64,000 nt of DNA, from positions 1-64,000 of the forward strand of contig JAFISE010000095.1 in NCBI GenBank assembly GCA_022560025.1, given 5' to 3'. The stretch is from Stagonosporopsis chrysanthemi. Taxonomy: Eukaryota; Ascomycota; Dothideomycetes; Pleosporales; Didymellaceae. The translations under genes were made by a program, and so were the position numbers. The notes beneath the pieces are model-generated. The model saw only the letters and a program-made list of their open reading frames with translations, did no database searches and had not been told where the DNA came from. Below, in pieces: positions 43,626 to 55,174 of the stretch (its first letter is position 1; every line of letters starts with the position of its first letter).

Positions 43626-44270
43626 ATGGCGCCTACAAACTCCAACCGCCCAATCGTCATATCCGGCCCCTCGGGCGCTGGCAAGTCGACCATCCTCAAG
43701 CGCCTCTTCGAAGACTACCCCGACCGCTTCGGCTTCAGCGTGTCTCACACCACGCGCAACCCCCGCGGCGCAGAGAAGGATGGCGTCGAGTACCACTTCG
43801 TGACCAGGGAGCAGTTTGACGATCTCATTGCGAAGAAGGGCTTCGTCGAGCATGCCACCTTTGGAAGCAACAGCTACGGAACGAGCATTGCCGCGATTGA
43901 GGATATTGAGAAGAAGGGGAGGACGTGCATCCTGGACATTGAGATGGAGGTAGGATCACCTTCACCCAGCCTCGATATAGTGAGAATACTAACAGCTACA
44001 CAGGGCGTCAAGCAGGTTGCCAACCACCCAACGTTCCCTCGCCCAAGATTTTTGTTCCTCTCACCGCCCAGCATGGACATCCTCGAGCAGCGCCTGAGGG
44101 GCCGCGCTACAGACAAGGAGGCAGACATCCTCAAGAGGCTCAACCAGGCCAAGGTCGAGATGGAGTTTGCGAAGAGCCCCGAGGCACCTCACGACAAGAT
44201 TGTGGTCAACGATGACCTCGAGAAGGCGTACCAGGAGGCCAAGGCCTTTATTGTAGGCGAGGACGCTTAG
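43626..44270 (+). CDS. GUK1: Guanylate kinase
   Basis: Two exons, 43626-43949 and 44004-44270, give 196 aa from the ATG of MAPTNSNRPIVISG. The P-loop is GPSGAGKST; the GMP-binding part is SHTTRNPRGAEKDGVEYHFV; then EHATFGSNSYGTS and CILDIEMEGVKQV across the intron, and LRGRATDKEADILKRL. It phosphorylates GMP to GDP. The 54-nt intron is a multiple of three and lacks a stop, so the unspliced frame stays open. An in-frame ATG at 43437 would add 63 residues rich in Arg, Ser, Ala and Thr ending LARAFTTTST, which looks like a mitochondrial presequence; both start sites may be used. Length from 43626 matches the family norm of about 190. Confidence 0.95.
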   Translation: MAPTNSNRPIVISGPSGAGKSTILKRLFEDYPDRFGFSVSHTTRNPRGAEKDGVEYHFVTREQFDDLIAKKGFVEHATFGSNSYGTSIAAIEDIEKKGRTCILDIEMEVGSPSPSLDIVRILTATQGVKQVANHPTFPRPRFLFLSPPSMDILEQRLRGRATDKEADILKRLNQAKVEMEFAKSPEAPHDKIVVNDDLEKAYQEAKAFIVGEDA

Positions 44271-45393
44271 TGCATGACCGGGAAAGCAGCATACGGATGG
44301 AGCAATGATCCCACCGTTGCTATACGCGGTGTTGGGTGAAATCGAAACAGTAATATTCATAGAGACTACATGACTAGCTAAGCCTCGAGGTTGTTCAGAT
44401 ATAGTTTGAAATGCTCAGCATCGGCGTCCTACCACTTTGGGATTCAGACAACCTCAGTGCTTGACTCTATTTCGTGTATCTCATCATAAGAACCTTTGGC
44501 TGAATGGAATCCGGCCTGTTTGACCAGGCGTGCAAGCAAATGCACCTGCGCCAGCGGATCCGAAAAATAGAGCGAACGTTCCTCGCATCGAGAATAAGCC
44601 CCATTGAGTTACTCCTGCCGCCGTCTCGTGTTACCCAGACGCGCAAGAGCAATCGCATAACCATAAACTGGACGAGAAGACCCTCCATACCCGACGCACC
44701 TCGAGTCTCTTCACTCCTCTTGACCCTCGTCGATCCGTCAGCGGCGGGCAAGGTGACCAGCGGGCTCATGTCATCGCCCTGGTGCCGGCTCCTCCACCCA
44801 CAACGTCTGGAAAGCTCGTGAAAAGAGTGCAGACGGAAAAGAGAGCGAGGGCGCCGTCGTGGTAGGAGGCCGCGCTTCTATGGCGGTTCGTTACTGAAAG
44901 TGCGGTCCAGAGGACCGGCGTCCGGGGACTTTCTCCCAAAGCGTTGCGAGATGCCCGAAGGCACTCCGTGCGTGTGCTTCGTTGCGATTCTTCGAGCGAG
45001 GAACGTTGGTGAGAGCGGGTGAGCAGCAGGTGGACAATTTATCATGTGGCGCGGCGCGGCGGAGCTTCGGCGCGCGACTGCCCGGCGCCTGTTGACCAAT
45101 CCGACCAATGCGCCAAGATCAGGCAATCGCCAGGCGGAGCCAGACATGGGTGCCTGTGCAGCTTGGATGCCTTTCTTCGCGTTGGGCGAAGAGACATAAA
45201 GACCGCCGGCACAGTCTCGCGCAACACACATCCGCAGCACACGCCAATTCGCCTGCCGCAAAGTCGCACCTACTGCTTGTCCGTTCTCGACGCGTCAAAA
45301 AGTGCTTTCCCGCCTCGACTAGAGCTCGCGCAAGCTCCACAGTCGCAAAACACCTGCCTCCAGCACAGCTGCATATTTCCACAGACGGCAAAC
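44271..45393. other. Intergenic, 1.1 kb
   Basis: This lies between GUK1 and RAE1, both on the plus strand. Conflicting open frames of about 100 codons occur on both strands near 44467-44821 without any family motif. The last 400 bp are a C-rich RAE1 leader region. Confidence 0.35.
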
Positions 45394-46584
45394 ATGGCGC
45401 TTTTTGGGTCGGCTGCAGCAGCGCCCGCGAGCACTACTACAGGCGACACGAGCAAAGACGTGGAGGTGCAGCAGAGCCAGCTCCCATCAGACAGCATCCA
45501 GGATCTGCAATTCTCGCCCACGAACGACTTCCTCGCCGTAGCTAGCTGGGACAAGAAGGTGTACATCTATGAAGTCGGGCCCGGTGGCGCAAACGGCAAG
45601 TGGCTCTTCGAGTGCCAAGGTCACGTCCTGGGTGTTGGCTGGTCCAAGGTAAGCCACAACACACGGCAGAACATGTCTTCCAGAACTGACAGTGCATAGG
45701 ATGGTACGCGAGTAGCAGCTGGCGACTCGACCGGCCACCTCAACATCGTCGACTTCCGCACTGTCGCTGCTAGCGGCCAGGTACAGGCGCAGCAGGCCAA
45801 AGCCCACGAGGAAGCTATCAAGTGCGTGCGCTGGTTCCAGACTGGCGGACAGGACTATGTCGCGACAGGTTCCTGGGATAAGACGGTCAAGTTCTGGGAT
45901 CTGAAGAACGCGCTGCCAATCGGTACCTTGCTGTGTCAGGACCGTGTCTACAGCATGGACATCAAGGATCAGCTGCTTGTCGTTGCAACCGCCGAACGAC
46001 ACATCAACATGGTCAACCTGAACGAGCCCGAAAAGATCTACAAGACCATTGTCAGCCCGCTCAAGTGGCAAACGCGCGTTGTGAGCTGCTTCACCGATGC
46101 TTCGGGCTTCGCAGTCGGCAGTATCGAGGGACGTTGTGCCATCCAATATGTCGAAGACAAGGACACAAGGTACAGAAGCTTACAAACCAACTGTCAGATC
46201 TCTGCTAACAACACTTTTAGCCTCAACTTCTCCTTCAAGTGCCACCGGCAGCAAGACCCCACCCAGCGCGACGTCGCAAAGGTTTACTCTGTAAACGCCA
46301 TCTCGTTCCACCCGCAGCACGGCACATTCAGCACAGCAGGCTCAGACGGTACTTTCCACTTCTGGGACAAGGATGCCAAGCACCGCCTCAAGGGCTACCC
46401 TGAGGTCGGCGGCTCCATCACAGCAACCGCGTTCTCGCGGAACGGCGACATCTTCGCCTACGCCGTCAGCTACGACTGGAGCAAGGGCTTTAGCGGAAAT
46501 ACACCGCAATACCCAATCAAGCTCAAGCTGCACCCCGTCACTGGGGATGAGTGCAAGCCCAGGCCGGGGACAAAGAAGAGGTAA
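45394..46584 (+). CDS. RAE1: Rae1/Gle2 mRNA export factor
   Basis: Three exons, 45394-45648, 45700-46169 and 46221-46584, give 362 aa. The second intron is 51 nt and open in frame. The WD40 propeller is typical of Rae1: DSIQDLQFSPTNDFLAVASWD, HVLGVGWSKDGTRVAAGDSTG, YVATGSWDKTVKFWDLKN, GFAVGSIEGRCAIQYVEDKD, then NFSFKCHRQ and VYSVNAISFHPQHGTFSTAGSDGTFHFWDKDA. The last blade contains FAYAVSYDWSKGF, a Rae1 hallmark. Known role: it docks at nuclear pores through the GLEBS motif of Nup98-type proteins and supports poly(A) RNA export. It converges with RAD52, with 563 bp between stops. Confidence 0.94.
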
Positions 46585-47147
46585 ATCCGGGCTCCGCGCT
46601 TGGGTTCCTCGTGTTCTGTCTTCGGGTTCCACGCAACCTCACGCTGACCCGGAAAAGAGAGGTATGGATCTGAATATTGCTGGAACACCGCTGTGTCCTT
46701 GTTCTCACGTGATTCAATGGGCCTAGCTCAACGCTGCCATATGGGCACCACGTAGAGCAGCACCAGAAGATTGTAGCTTTCCAGAGTCACGAGTGGAGAG
46801 ACCGAGGACATGTTTGATTGTATTGCATTAGCGTTCTATGGCGGATTGGCGTATATGGATTGCCTGCGGGCGACAGGTCAGGAAAAGAACACATCAGTAA
46901 TACGCAAATCCATCTCCCTCGATGGACGTGGGTGATTGAAGTACCAGAAGTCATGATTTCCGAGCCCTGCCTTTGCGTAACTATGCTATGCGCCTCCTAA
47001 AAATGCTTGTTTGTAGCTAGAATCCTCCATCCGTCCAACACCCAAACACCTATCAGATACCCAGCCAATAACACCTTGTGAATATGCTTTCGATACACGT
47101 CATCCTGCACCGAAGATCCCCCATTCGTTCACACCCATATGATGCGC
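46585..47147. other. Intergenic between convergent RAE1 and RAD52
   Basis: This is 563 bp of two 3' flanks. No coding frame or repeat was supported. Confidence 0.35.
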
Positions 47148-49037
47148 TTAGGTAGAAGAAACACCAGCATTTTCTGTCCCCGGCACTTCGACCCTCTGTC
47201 TTTTAGCATCGCCTCCCTCGGTAGCCGCGCCGTTCGGAGCTGCATTGCTAACGTCCTGCAACGCCACTCTCTCCCTCTTCAACGCGTTGGGCGCTGCGCC
47301 ATTGGCAAATGTGGGAGGCTTGTACGCGCCACGGTTCGCACTAGGACTCACGGCATAGCTAGGACCTCCAGGCATACCGATCCTGCGGGTTGTGTCTTGA
47401 TGTGGATTGACAAAGTTGCTCGGTCGGTTGAAGCCAGTTGCACCACCGTTTGCTGGACGGCCCAGACCTTGTGGCTGGGGTATGGGGGTGTTGCCATCCT
47501 CCTTGCGCTTAACTGGAACGCTACGAGTGTGGTCTAAGCCAGGCGTCCGCTTGTCTTTGGGCACGGGAGACTCGGCATGAGGATTGAAGGCGAGAGAGTT
47601 GAGTGTAGTGGCGGGATTTGCGTTCTGGATTTGTTCGGCAGCCCGAGATGTGACAAAGCCTATGGATGGCGGAACATTGGCGTTAGGAACGTTGTTTGCT
47701 GGTATTGCGTTGTCTGCAGCTTGGGGAGCAGGTCGTGACTGGTTGGCTTGTTGTACTTGTGGAGGTGTCAGCCGGGACGGCTGTTGCCCGTTCAGCTGCT
47801 GAGGTCCAGATGCCTTCTGAGTGTCGTTTGGTGGTGGAGGCATACGTCGCGCCTGGTCTGAGCGGAATTGTTGAGATTTTTGGGGATTACGCTGTAGTGA
47901 GCCGTTAGGCTGTGGCTGTCCAGGTTCTTGACCGCGTCCTATTGGGGCCGACTGTCTCTGTTGTTGGGGTTGAGGCTGACGATGGTTGGGGACAGGTGTG
48001 TTGCGACCAGAGTTCGTGCTATTTGTGCCATTGCCTGGTCTTGGTACTTCGATCGCAAGTGATGCTGCTGGGCCTGAAGAAGTAGAGTCGAATGTGGTCT
48101 CGCCTTGGTCCTCAGAGACTTCGACACCATCGAAAAGATTTCCGTCAAACTCGTCGTCGAAGTCTGCAGACTCAGCGGTGGTCGAGTGCGTTAGGTGGTC
48201 CGTTCGCGTCCTCAGAATTGGGTTAGGCCTACTAGGCGTCCTCTGTAACTCTGGCTTGACGACTGCTTGCTCTTCCTGTGGTGGTAATGCGTAATCGGCA
48301 TGTCGATAAAGGCTGCCTTCTTCGAACTTTCTTGGCTTGACCTTCATGGATTGCACCTTCTTTAGGTACTCTTTGTCGTACAGGCAATTTCCGAGAACAT
48401 TGCCGAACGTGCGTAGTGAACGCTTCAAGCCGTCCGTTGCTGCTTCCTTCTTCGCCTTTTCGAAAGACGCCGCCTTGCCTTTGCCATTCTCTATTGAACC
48501 GTACCCAATGTCCTAAACGAGATCAGATGTGTAGAGTCCTACGTTTGCAACTAACTCACCTCATGGTAGGTGCCATCTTTCAGCGTGATTCTTACGACAA
48601 TCGATAGTCCAAGACTAACTTTCCCATTCTGATGCTCATCAACCTGCTGCTGTCAGCTCATCTCCTCTCCTCCCATAGCAAGTTCACTATACACACATAG
48701 TCAATCTGGACCTGGCCGAGAGAACTCGACCAGCCATTGAATCCAAAGACCTCGTTCGCAAGAGCTATAGCCTTGTTCCCCTCTAGATATGCGACCCGAC
48801 CGCCACCCTGACCAGGCCTTTGCGAGATGTACTCAGGTCCAAGTTGTTTGTTGAGACGGCTCTGTAGTGTCGCAATTTCCTGGGCGGTGAAATGGGGCAC
48901 GACGCGCTCCTCGAATGGGTTTCTGACGTCGCCGCCGCTGTACTGGTCGCCTGGGCTGCGTCATCATTAGAATATGAGAATTGATGCTTGAAGCCTGCAT
49001 GCGGGGACTTTGCGTTCGCTGTTACTTACGCGGGCAT
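47148..49037 (-). CDS. RAD52: Rad52 recombination mediator
   Basis: Four exons: 49037-49030 (8 nt, ATGCCCGC), 48955-48697, 48643-48560 and 48512-47148, totalling 571 aa. The N-terminal strand-annealing domain is complete: FTAQEIATLQSRLNKQLGPEYIS, then YLEGNKAIALANEVFGFNGWSS, VDEHQNGKVSLGLSIVVRITLKDGTYHEDIGYG, and KAKKEAATDGLKRSLRTFGNVLGNCLYDKEYL. Known role: it forms rings that load Rad51 onto RPA-coated DNA and anneal strands. The remaining 390 residues are Gln/Pro/Asn-rich and disordered, with KRKEDGN and KRERVALQD basic stretches towards the end. The second intron has a weak GTGTGT donor and a CAGCAGCAG acceptor, so one or two extra Gln residues are possible there. The first exon supplies only Met-Pro and part of an Ala codon. 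Confidence 0.95.
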
Positions 49038-50043
49038 TGTTGTGGATTCACAATAAGGTGTGCATTGGGCGGGCGACGCGCTGATGTTGAAAGGCGATGA
49101 TGGCGACGCGCTCAAGGCGGCAGGGACGTGTTAGCGCGGCGCCCGCTCACGTGGCAAGCAATTGGCCACCTCAGTTCCCGCTTTGTGTAGGCTTCAGTGT
49201 CCAGGTCGGTTTCGAGGCAGTTGCCTGATGAGAAGGTTAAATATCTTTTCGTCAGTGGTCACTGTGGCGTTCGAACCACCCGCGCTGATAGCGAGCCCCA
49301 GAACTCACCCGTCTCCCTTCATAACATACGAAGTACTAGAATGCAGCAACTATGAAGTACGGCCTACGAATCTGCAGAAATGAGCGCACGCATAGCTCAC
49401 ACCTCATTTGACTCGATAGTCGAGCTGTGACTTTCGCTACTAATGTGTACGATCTTGGACCCGATACCACACAGCTGCGTCCATCAAGATAAGACAGTGC
49501 TGCATCACCATGCACTCTTCGTTTCGAGGGCTTTTCTATAGTAACATGTTACTGCGCAGACTCTCGGAGAGATTACACATGTTCATGTTGGGAAGGACCA
49601 TGTTGTTCTACACCTGCTTGAATGAGTGAAGATCAGTGAGAACGTGTGAGAGGACAGCGTCACGCCTTTACGAGCGTTGGTGCTGTGGGATCATAGCAGG
49701 CTTCTCGTTGCTTGTTTTGTGTGTTAGCATATGCACCGTGGGACAGTTGCGGAGGTTGGACCGGTCATTATGATTCTGTGAGCATTCATCCAGTATACCA
49801 ATAGGTCAGCGGGAGTGTAGAAGAGTGGGCAAAGTGAAGACCAGATGTTCCTGAGCGCCATAGAACTTAATTCTACGCAGATGCAGCGAAATCTCAAGGT
49901 CAAGAGATAACATTGAATTAAAGATACTGGCGAACGATGGAATTCTTTTGCGCCAGATAGGGAACGCCTACAATGCTTATACTAGGTATGCAACGTCCCA
50001 GTCTAATGATACAACACACTGTGATAACGCCTATATGATGCGA
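49038..50043. other. Intergenic, 1.0 kb
   Basis: This is the upstream region of RAD52 and the 3' flank of KEX1. Composition is ordinary with no open frame of note. Confidence 0.35.
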
Positions 50044-52050
50044 CTATTCCTTCCTGCGGCCCTGCTCACTGCTATCAGCTTCATCATCGCTATCCACGCC
50101 CAAGCTAAATGTGGAGTCGTTGTTCGGTCCCTTTGGTGACTTGTCGGAATAGCCGTTGGATGGCTTCTTAGGCACATCTTGCAGGTCATCCAGCTCACGC
50201 TCGTCGAAGTCAGCAGCCTCAAGGTCTGCTCTTCGCTCCTTACGTCTGAAATTGTCCAGACCCATTCCGGTGAGAAGGGACTCTCGACCTTCATCACTGT
50301 CCGCACCCTGGTAGCCGCCGCTGCGACGTCGGCTACGCCAAAGGAAAGTACCCCAAAGGATGGCCACAATGATGACGACCACAAGTGCAACTTCACCAGA
50401 GCGGTAGTAGGCCTTCCACTCGGCCTCCTTTAGCTGTTGTGCCTTGTCCTCCTCAGCCTTGGTGGAGTTGGGATGCCCGCCTACGCTCGTCAGTGGCCCC
50501 TTCTCCCCGTCGATGACACTGTCAGCTGGTGTACCGCCGATTTCGCCGATATCGACACCCAGGAACCGATCAAGCATGTCGCGAGTTCGTCTGGGGTAGT
50601 CGAATGGTACCATGTGACTGGAGTTGTAGAAGACAACGTAAGTCAAGTTGCGCGCTTCTTGATATGTGCCAGCTGGCTCGCCTTCGAAGGCCCAGTCTTG
50701 TTTCGCAGCAACAACGCCCTTGGAAACTTCAAAACCTTTGCCACCGTTCCAGGTCATCTTATCAATCATCCTCTCAGTTCCGACGTGGTTACAGATCATG
50801 TCCTTGTCACCAGAGAAGAGCGTGATAGGCACCTCGGCCAGTAAATCTGGAAGAAACCTGATAGCGGGCTCGCTGTTCTTAGCACGGAAATGGCCAGTCA
50901 CTGCGCCATTGCACTCCTGCCAACCTGTCTTCTTATCGGGGTTGATGTGCAGCGCATAGATGACATCCTGACGGCGGAGGTAGGGTGTGACCTGCTTCAG
51001 ATCCGGGGGCCAGTTCATGCCGCAGGAAGAGTCATCTCGCAGACGAATGTCGTACATGTTGACACACTGTTGCATGCGGTCGGCTGACTTATCCTTTGTT
51101 TCCTCCAAAATGGTGGTCATGATGGCCTCGCAGACTGGTGTGTCGACGTGGTCCATTCCGCCATCGTTGAGAGCTTTCACACAGGTAGATTGCTGCTGCT
51201 CAACCCGCATCGCTGATTCGGAGCCTGCCGTGAGGAGGCCGTTCTGGTATGCAAAAGGAAGGTATGCGAGGTATTGGTCGACGGGTGAGATCCAGCCGTT
51301 GCCGATGAGCAAGCCCTTGAGTGCCCAAGCTCGACTGCCGGGTTGCTTGTTGCGTTTAAGGATCGCGCGCGCAATGTGCGGGATATGTTGACCAGCATAG
51401 GATTCGCCTGCAATGTAGAACTGTTGCTGTCAGCTGTTGTCTGGGGCAATCTGGCCGAGCCACTTACGTCGTCGTGCTCGTACTCTGGGAACAAGGCAAA
51501 CCACTTCTCCAAGAAGATGACCATGTGTTCTGCCATTTGGTCCAGCTCGGTCAGATAGCTGTCTGTGTTGACGTAACTGAAGCCAGTCCCCACCGGCTGG
51601 TCCACGAATAGCAGATTGGCGAACTCGTCCCACGATCCGTTGTTGTATTTCAGATTGCCGTCTTCTGTCACTCTGTAGGGACCGACTTCCATCATAGCGC
51701 CGTCCATCGAGGAGCAGCCGGGCCCGCCGTTGAGCCACAGAACGGTGCGCTGCTTGTTGGCAATGTGGCGATTCTCGTAGTGCCAGAAGAACAAATTGCC
51801 GTTATGCGCAGCGTCGACTTCGATGTGCCTGTGTCGTTTGCTGTTAGTTCTCGTGTGCATACTTATCAGCATATCTGCCTTACCCAGCGTGCATTTTCAG
51901 CAGCGGCTGCGGCGCGCCTGGAAGCTCATGCACAAAGTAATCGGCCTGCGTCTTCGCCTGGGCAGCGGCGCCGGGCAGCATGGACAGAGTTGCCAGCAAC
52001 CCGCCGACGAGCGCAGTCCGCCACCGCGACCGCGAATCTGGAGAGAACAT
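50044..52050 (-). CDS. KEX1: Kex1 carboxypeptidase, Golgi serine carboxypeptidase
   Basis: Three exons, 52050-51884, 51828-51468 and 51420-50044, give 634 aa. The signal peptide is at the N-terminus (ALVGGLLATLSMLPGAAA). Serine carboxypeptidase S10 motifs follow: LWLNGGPGCSSMDGA, FVDQPVGTGFSY, the nucleophile in FYIAGESYAG (Ser about 183), the Asp in LFSGDKDMICN and the His in NSSHMVPFDYP. One membrane segment lies near residues 520-540 (VALVVVIIVAILWGTFLW), followed by a long acidic cytosolic tail, the type I topology of Kex1. Known role: in the trans-Golgi it trims C-terminal Lys and Arg from peptides already cut by Kex2, such as mating pheromones. The second intron interrupts the active-site motif region. 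Confidence 0.96.
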
Positions 52051-53052
52051 GGTAATGGGCGAGGGAGCCGAGGTCGGTCGTGTGTCGCTATCTCATCGAC
52101 GGCGCGAACGTGTGTTTTGTGTGCAGGAGGGCCTCGAGCAGAGCAGGGCAGAAAGGTCTCTAGCCTGCTTTGGGCCAGATGCTAGACGCTCAGGTCGTTG
52201 CTGTTGGGCTCGGAGTTTTGGGTATGGATGATCTGGCCGCAGCTGGCGAGGCCTGGAGCTGGGCAGGGGCGCGTGGAGTACAGGGCCGCCTCCGGGTTTC
52301 ACGGGTACAGATGATGACTGTCAATTGTACGCTGAATTCGAGGATAACAAAACATCACATAGGAGAAAACGCGACTTCTAGAGCTTCCAGAATCCTCGAA
52401 GAGCCTCTTATTCAAGGCCATTCTGGTTGGCTTTGTCCCCGAGATGGCTCGATCAATGCCGAAGGATGACGAGACGGGCCAATCACACATGGCCATCTGT
52501 GGTTCGGGCTCGTCGACCTCCGTGGTTTCGTATCTGCTTGCTTTTCGGCACCTTCTGCGCGCTTTGCGGCTCTGATACCGTTGGAGTGACAGTGCTTTGT
52601 ATCACCAGGCTCCTAAGGCCTCAACCGTGCGGCAGAGGCGCCATACGAGTGAGCTTGAATCGGACGCTGTCCAGCCTCAACGGTCGCTTGCATCGCGCTT
52701 TCAGCGTGTCTCAGCATTGGCGGCATCTCCTCCAATGATCACGTAACACACTCTGCATCACTGATTTCCATTCGCATCCTGTCTTCAATACCGTCTCCGA
52801 ATATGGATCATCATTCACAGCAGTACGCTTCCCAGTCGGCCCGTCCGTGCTCCACATTTGGGCCCCATTTCCGACAACGTAATACATACAGCAGCCCTCT
52901 CCATGTACGACTTGCGTCTGCATTGCTGGAAATGGTATCTTCGAGGACAACGTTGAAGACTTCGTGCCACAGTGGCGCAGACAAACTTAGATTACGCTCC
53001 TGAGTTCGCTTCCAGATCTCGACTTCTAGGGCAGTGATGCATCCAAAACACT
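52051..53052. other. Intergenic, 1.0 kb
   Basis: This is the promoter side of KEX1 and the 3' flank of SFM1. Open frames near 52427-52738 and 52803-53003 have no motif or splice context and are not called. Confidence 0.35.
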
Positions 53053-53884
53053 CTAGAATAGATCATCTAGACTCTTCTCCGAATCTTTCTTGATCAACTC
53101 AACCATGCCCTACAAGTGTCAGTACAGGGACTTGCTGGCTGTCTTGCATCGAGCGGCTTACTGGTGGCATGATGGGCTCTCCGTCTTTGCCTACGACGTA
53201 GCGGAAAGGCATCTCCGTGCTCTCGTTCGCGTTTGTCCTGATCTCTGGGTTGTCCACATATGTGATCTTCTCTACTGGAACTGTTCCCTGTTAGTCGCGG
53301 CTTCAGCCCGTACGGAGAGGGACGTGCTTCTGTCCTGCACACAGATCCTGGTGACGCGCACAGCAGTATCGGTCGTCATCTGAACAGGACCTAGTCGCCG
53401 GCCTTCATATCCTTTCTTACGCAGCTCGGAGGTCCTGTCTGGACGCCAAGTGAGTCAATTGAGTCAAGCATGATGGCAAATCTGATGTTGCATACCTCTG
53501 GGCGGGTCATCGCCTGCACATTAATCAGTGAATGCTCGTTCACGAAGTCTCGTTACCCCACTGACCAAGAATGCCACCAAAGAGAAAGATATCGAAGTTG
53601 TCACCGTCCTCTGGGCTGAGGTCCTTGGCAGCAGCGGGGTCCAGCAGGCACACTCGGTGTTTTCGGTCTGCATAAATTTCTTCGATACCTCTTGTCTCAA
53701 CATTGAGTCCCCTGACCTGCTGCAGGTTCTCAGGTAACTTCAGTGAAGTCGGCACCGAGGAGAGGAGAAATTGGGATCCACTATCGTGGCATTCCTGAGC
53801 AATGCAAGAATACTCCAGCGAGGACCATTGCTCCAACTCTGGATCGAGGTGTTCAACAACAAATGTCTTTCCCGCGCCGGCCAT
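53053..53884 (-). CDS. SFM1: Sfm1-type SPOUT protein arginine methyltransferase
   Basis: Five exons, 53884-53566, 53513-53496 (18 nt), 53438-53328, 53280-53162 and 53109-53053, give 207 aa; yeast Sfm1 is about 213. Motifs in order are FVVEHLDPELEQWSSLEY, RVCLLDPAAAKDLSPEDGD, FDIFLFGGILGDDPPRDRTSEL (only formed when the 18-nt exon is included), QMTTDTAVRVTRI, and EKITYVDNPEI with NESTEMPFRYV. The intron between exons 3 and 4 (53327-53281, 47 nt) starts GC, not GT, and has a CTAAC branch site; only this join gives the expected DRIPVEKI. Known for the family: methylation of one arginine of ribosomal protein S3 (Rps3). The fold is a knotted SPOUT methyltransferase. Confidence 0.9.
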
Positions 53885-55174
53885 TTTAGACTTGATTGAC
53901 GAGAATTTTTTCTTTTCGGTTGTAAGAGACAGCTTCTCCCGGGAAAATCAGCAATTGGTTGTGACTTCTAAAGATATTCTGGAAGGTTTTCAGCCAGGCC
54001 CTGTACTGTTCGACTACGTCCCAGAACGGTCTCGGAATTGGTCGTCGATGATGCGAGCCTTGCAGTAGTGATTTGCTAAGCAGAGCATGTGGTCTGAAGA
54101 CGGCCGACAAGGATTTGGCGAGCGCACTAACGGATCGGAGCTAGTCTTCATCCAATTACGTATAAGGGTAGATGCAAGGAAAGTGTACGTGGGGCCTGGT
54201 GCTTGGTAGACTGAAGATCAGAAAGGCTGTCTTTTCAATTGGAGTACAGATGGCGGTGAGAGTCTTCAAGCATGGAGCCTTATTGAACATCAAGTGCAGT
54301 TAAACTCGAGCAGCTGCAGCTCCAGGGCAACATTGCATCGGTCCTGGCGACCCGGCACGCTAGTAAGCACATGTGACGTGTGGGAGCTTCTATGAGTGGT
54401 AAAGCATACGGTAATCCAACGAAATCGTCCACCCAGCTCCCGTCAAGCGTCGAGCTTGTGCTGGCTCTCGCGGCAATGGTACTGTGCATGCTCCCTTGTG
54501 CTTCCGGCACAATTGAAGTCACCGAATAAGGAGCCCTGGGGAGTCTTGCTATCGGCCCACTTGAGACTTGCTACATATCTTGCTGCATACCCCTCTCTGC
54601 ACGTCTGCCAGTGCTCCTTCCACTCCCTGCAGAACGCCAACCTCGACCACACTTACAAATTTCTCCCATTACCCTCATTCTGCCAATCACGCTCCACTGA
54701 CGCCCTCTTTGCTACTGCAATCCAGTCTGCGGTGCTGTACTGGTCGTCTTGCAGAGTACTGTTCCTGCGGCAGGCGCTACCTCGGACGATAAAGGCTTAT
54801 CAAATATTGAGGGGCACTCCTTCCATTCACCCAAAGCTTCGACACGTCTCCAGAGACAGTCTTGCCATAGCCACCTACCGTTGTTGGTCCTTGTCAGGCA
54901 GCAGCAGCAACAACAAGTCACGCCCAAGCTTTGTCGACGGCCAATCGCCCGCGGTGGAAAGCCGGCAGCCAGCACGCATAACTGATCTGTTCCCTGTCAT
55001 AGCCCTGCCGCCCAAACAGCCAACTTTGTGGACGTGCTGGACCCTTGACCCTTATTTCTGGCGACAACACTGGCGAGGACAAAGGATAAATTACAGCATC
55101 CCCTTCTTCCACGCACAGATACCCCTCACCCACGTCACACGCACTCCCGCAGTAACACATCATCAACCGCGACG
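53885..55174. promoter_or_regulatory. Divergent region, SFM1/IGO1, 1.3 kb
   Basis: This lies between divergent start codons. The IGO1 side (about 54560-55174) is C-rich and A-poor in the manner of a long 5' leader and holds a short gcagcaacaacaa run near 54900. No further gene was supported. Confidence 0.4.

Noticed and set aside
33429..46220. Four introns that are multiples of three with no in-frame stop (quinate dehydrogenase, quinate permease, GUK1, RAE1), as possible regulated retention.
   Set aside because: With about 25-30 introns of 50-60 nt in the window, roughly this number is expected by chance, so no enrichment is claimed.
49260..49290. GGTTCGAAC-like stretch on the minus strand as a tRNA T-loop.
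   Set aside because: The flanking bases do not form a five-base-pair T-stem and no anticodon arm or acceptor stem was found.
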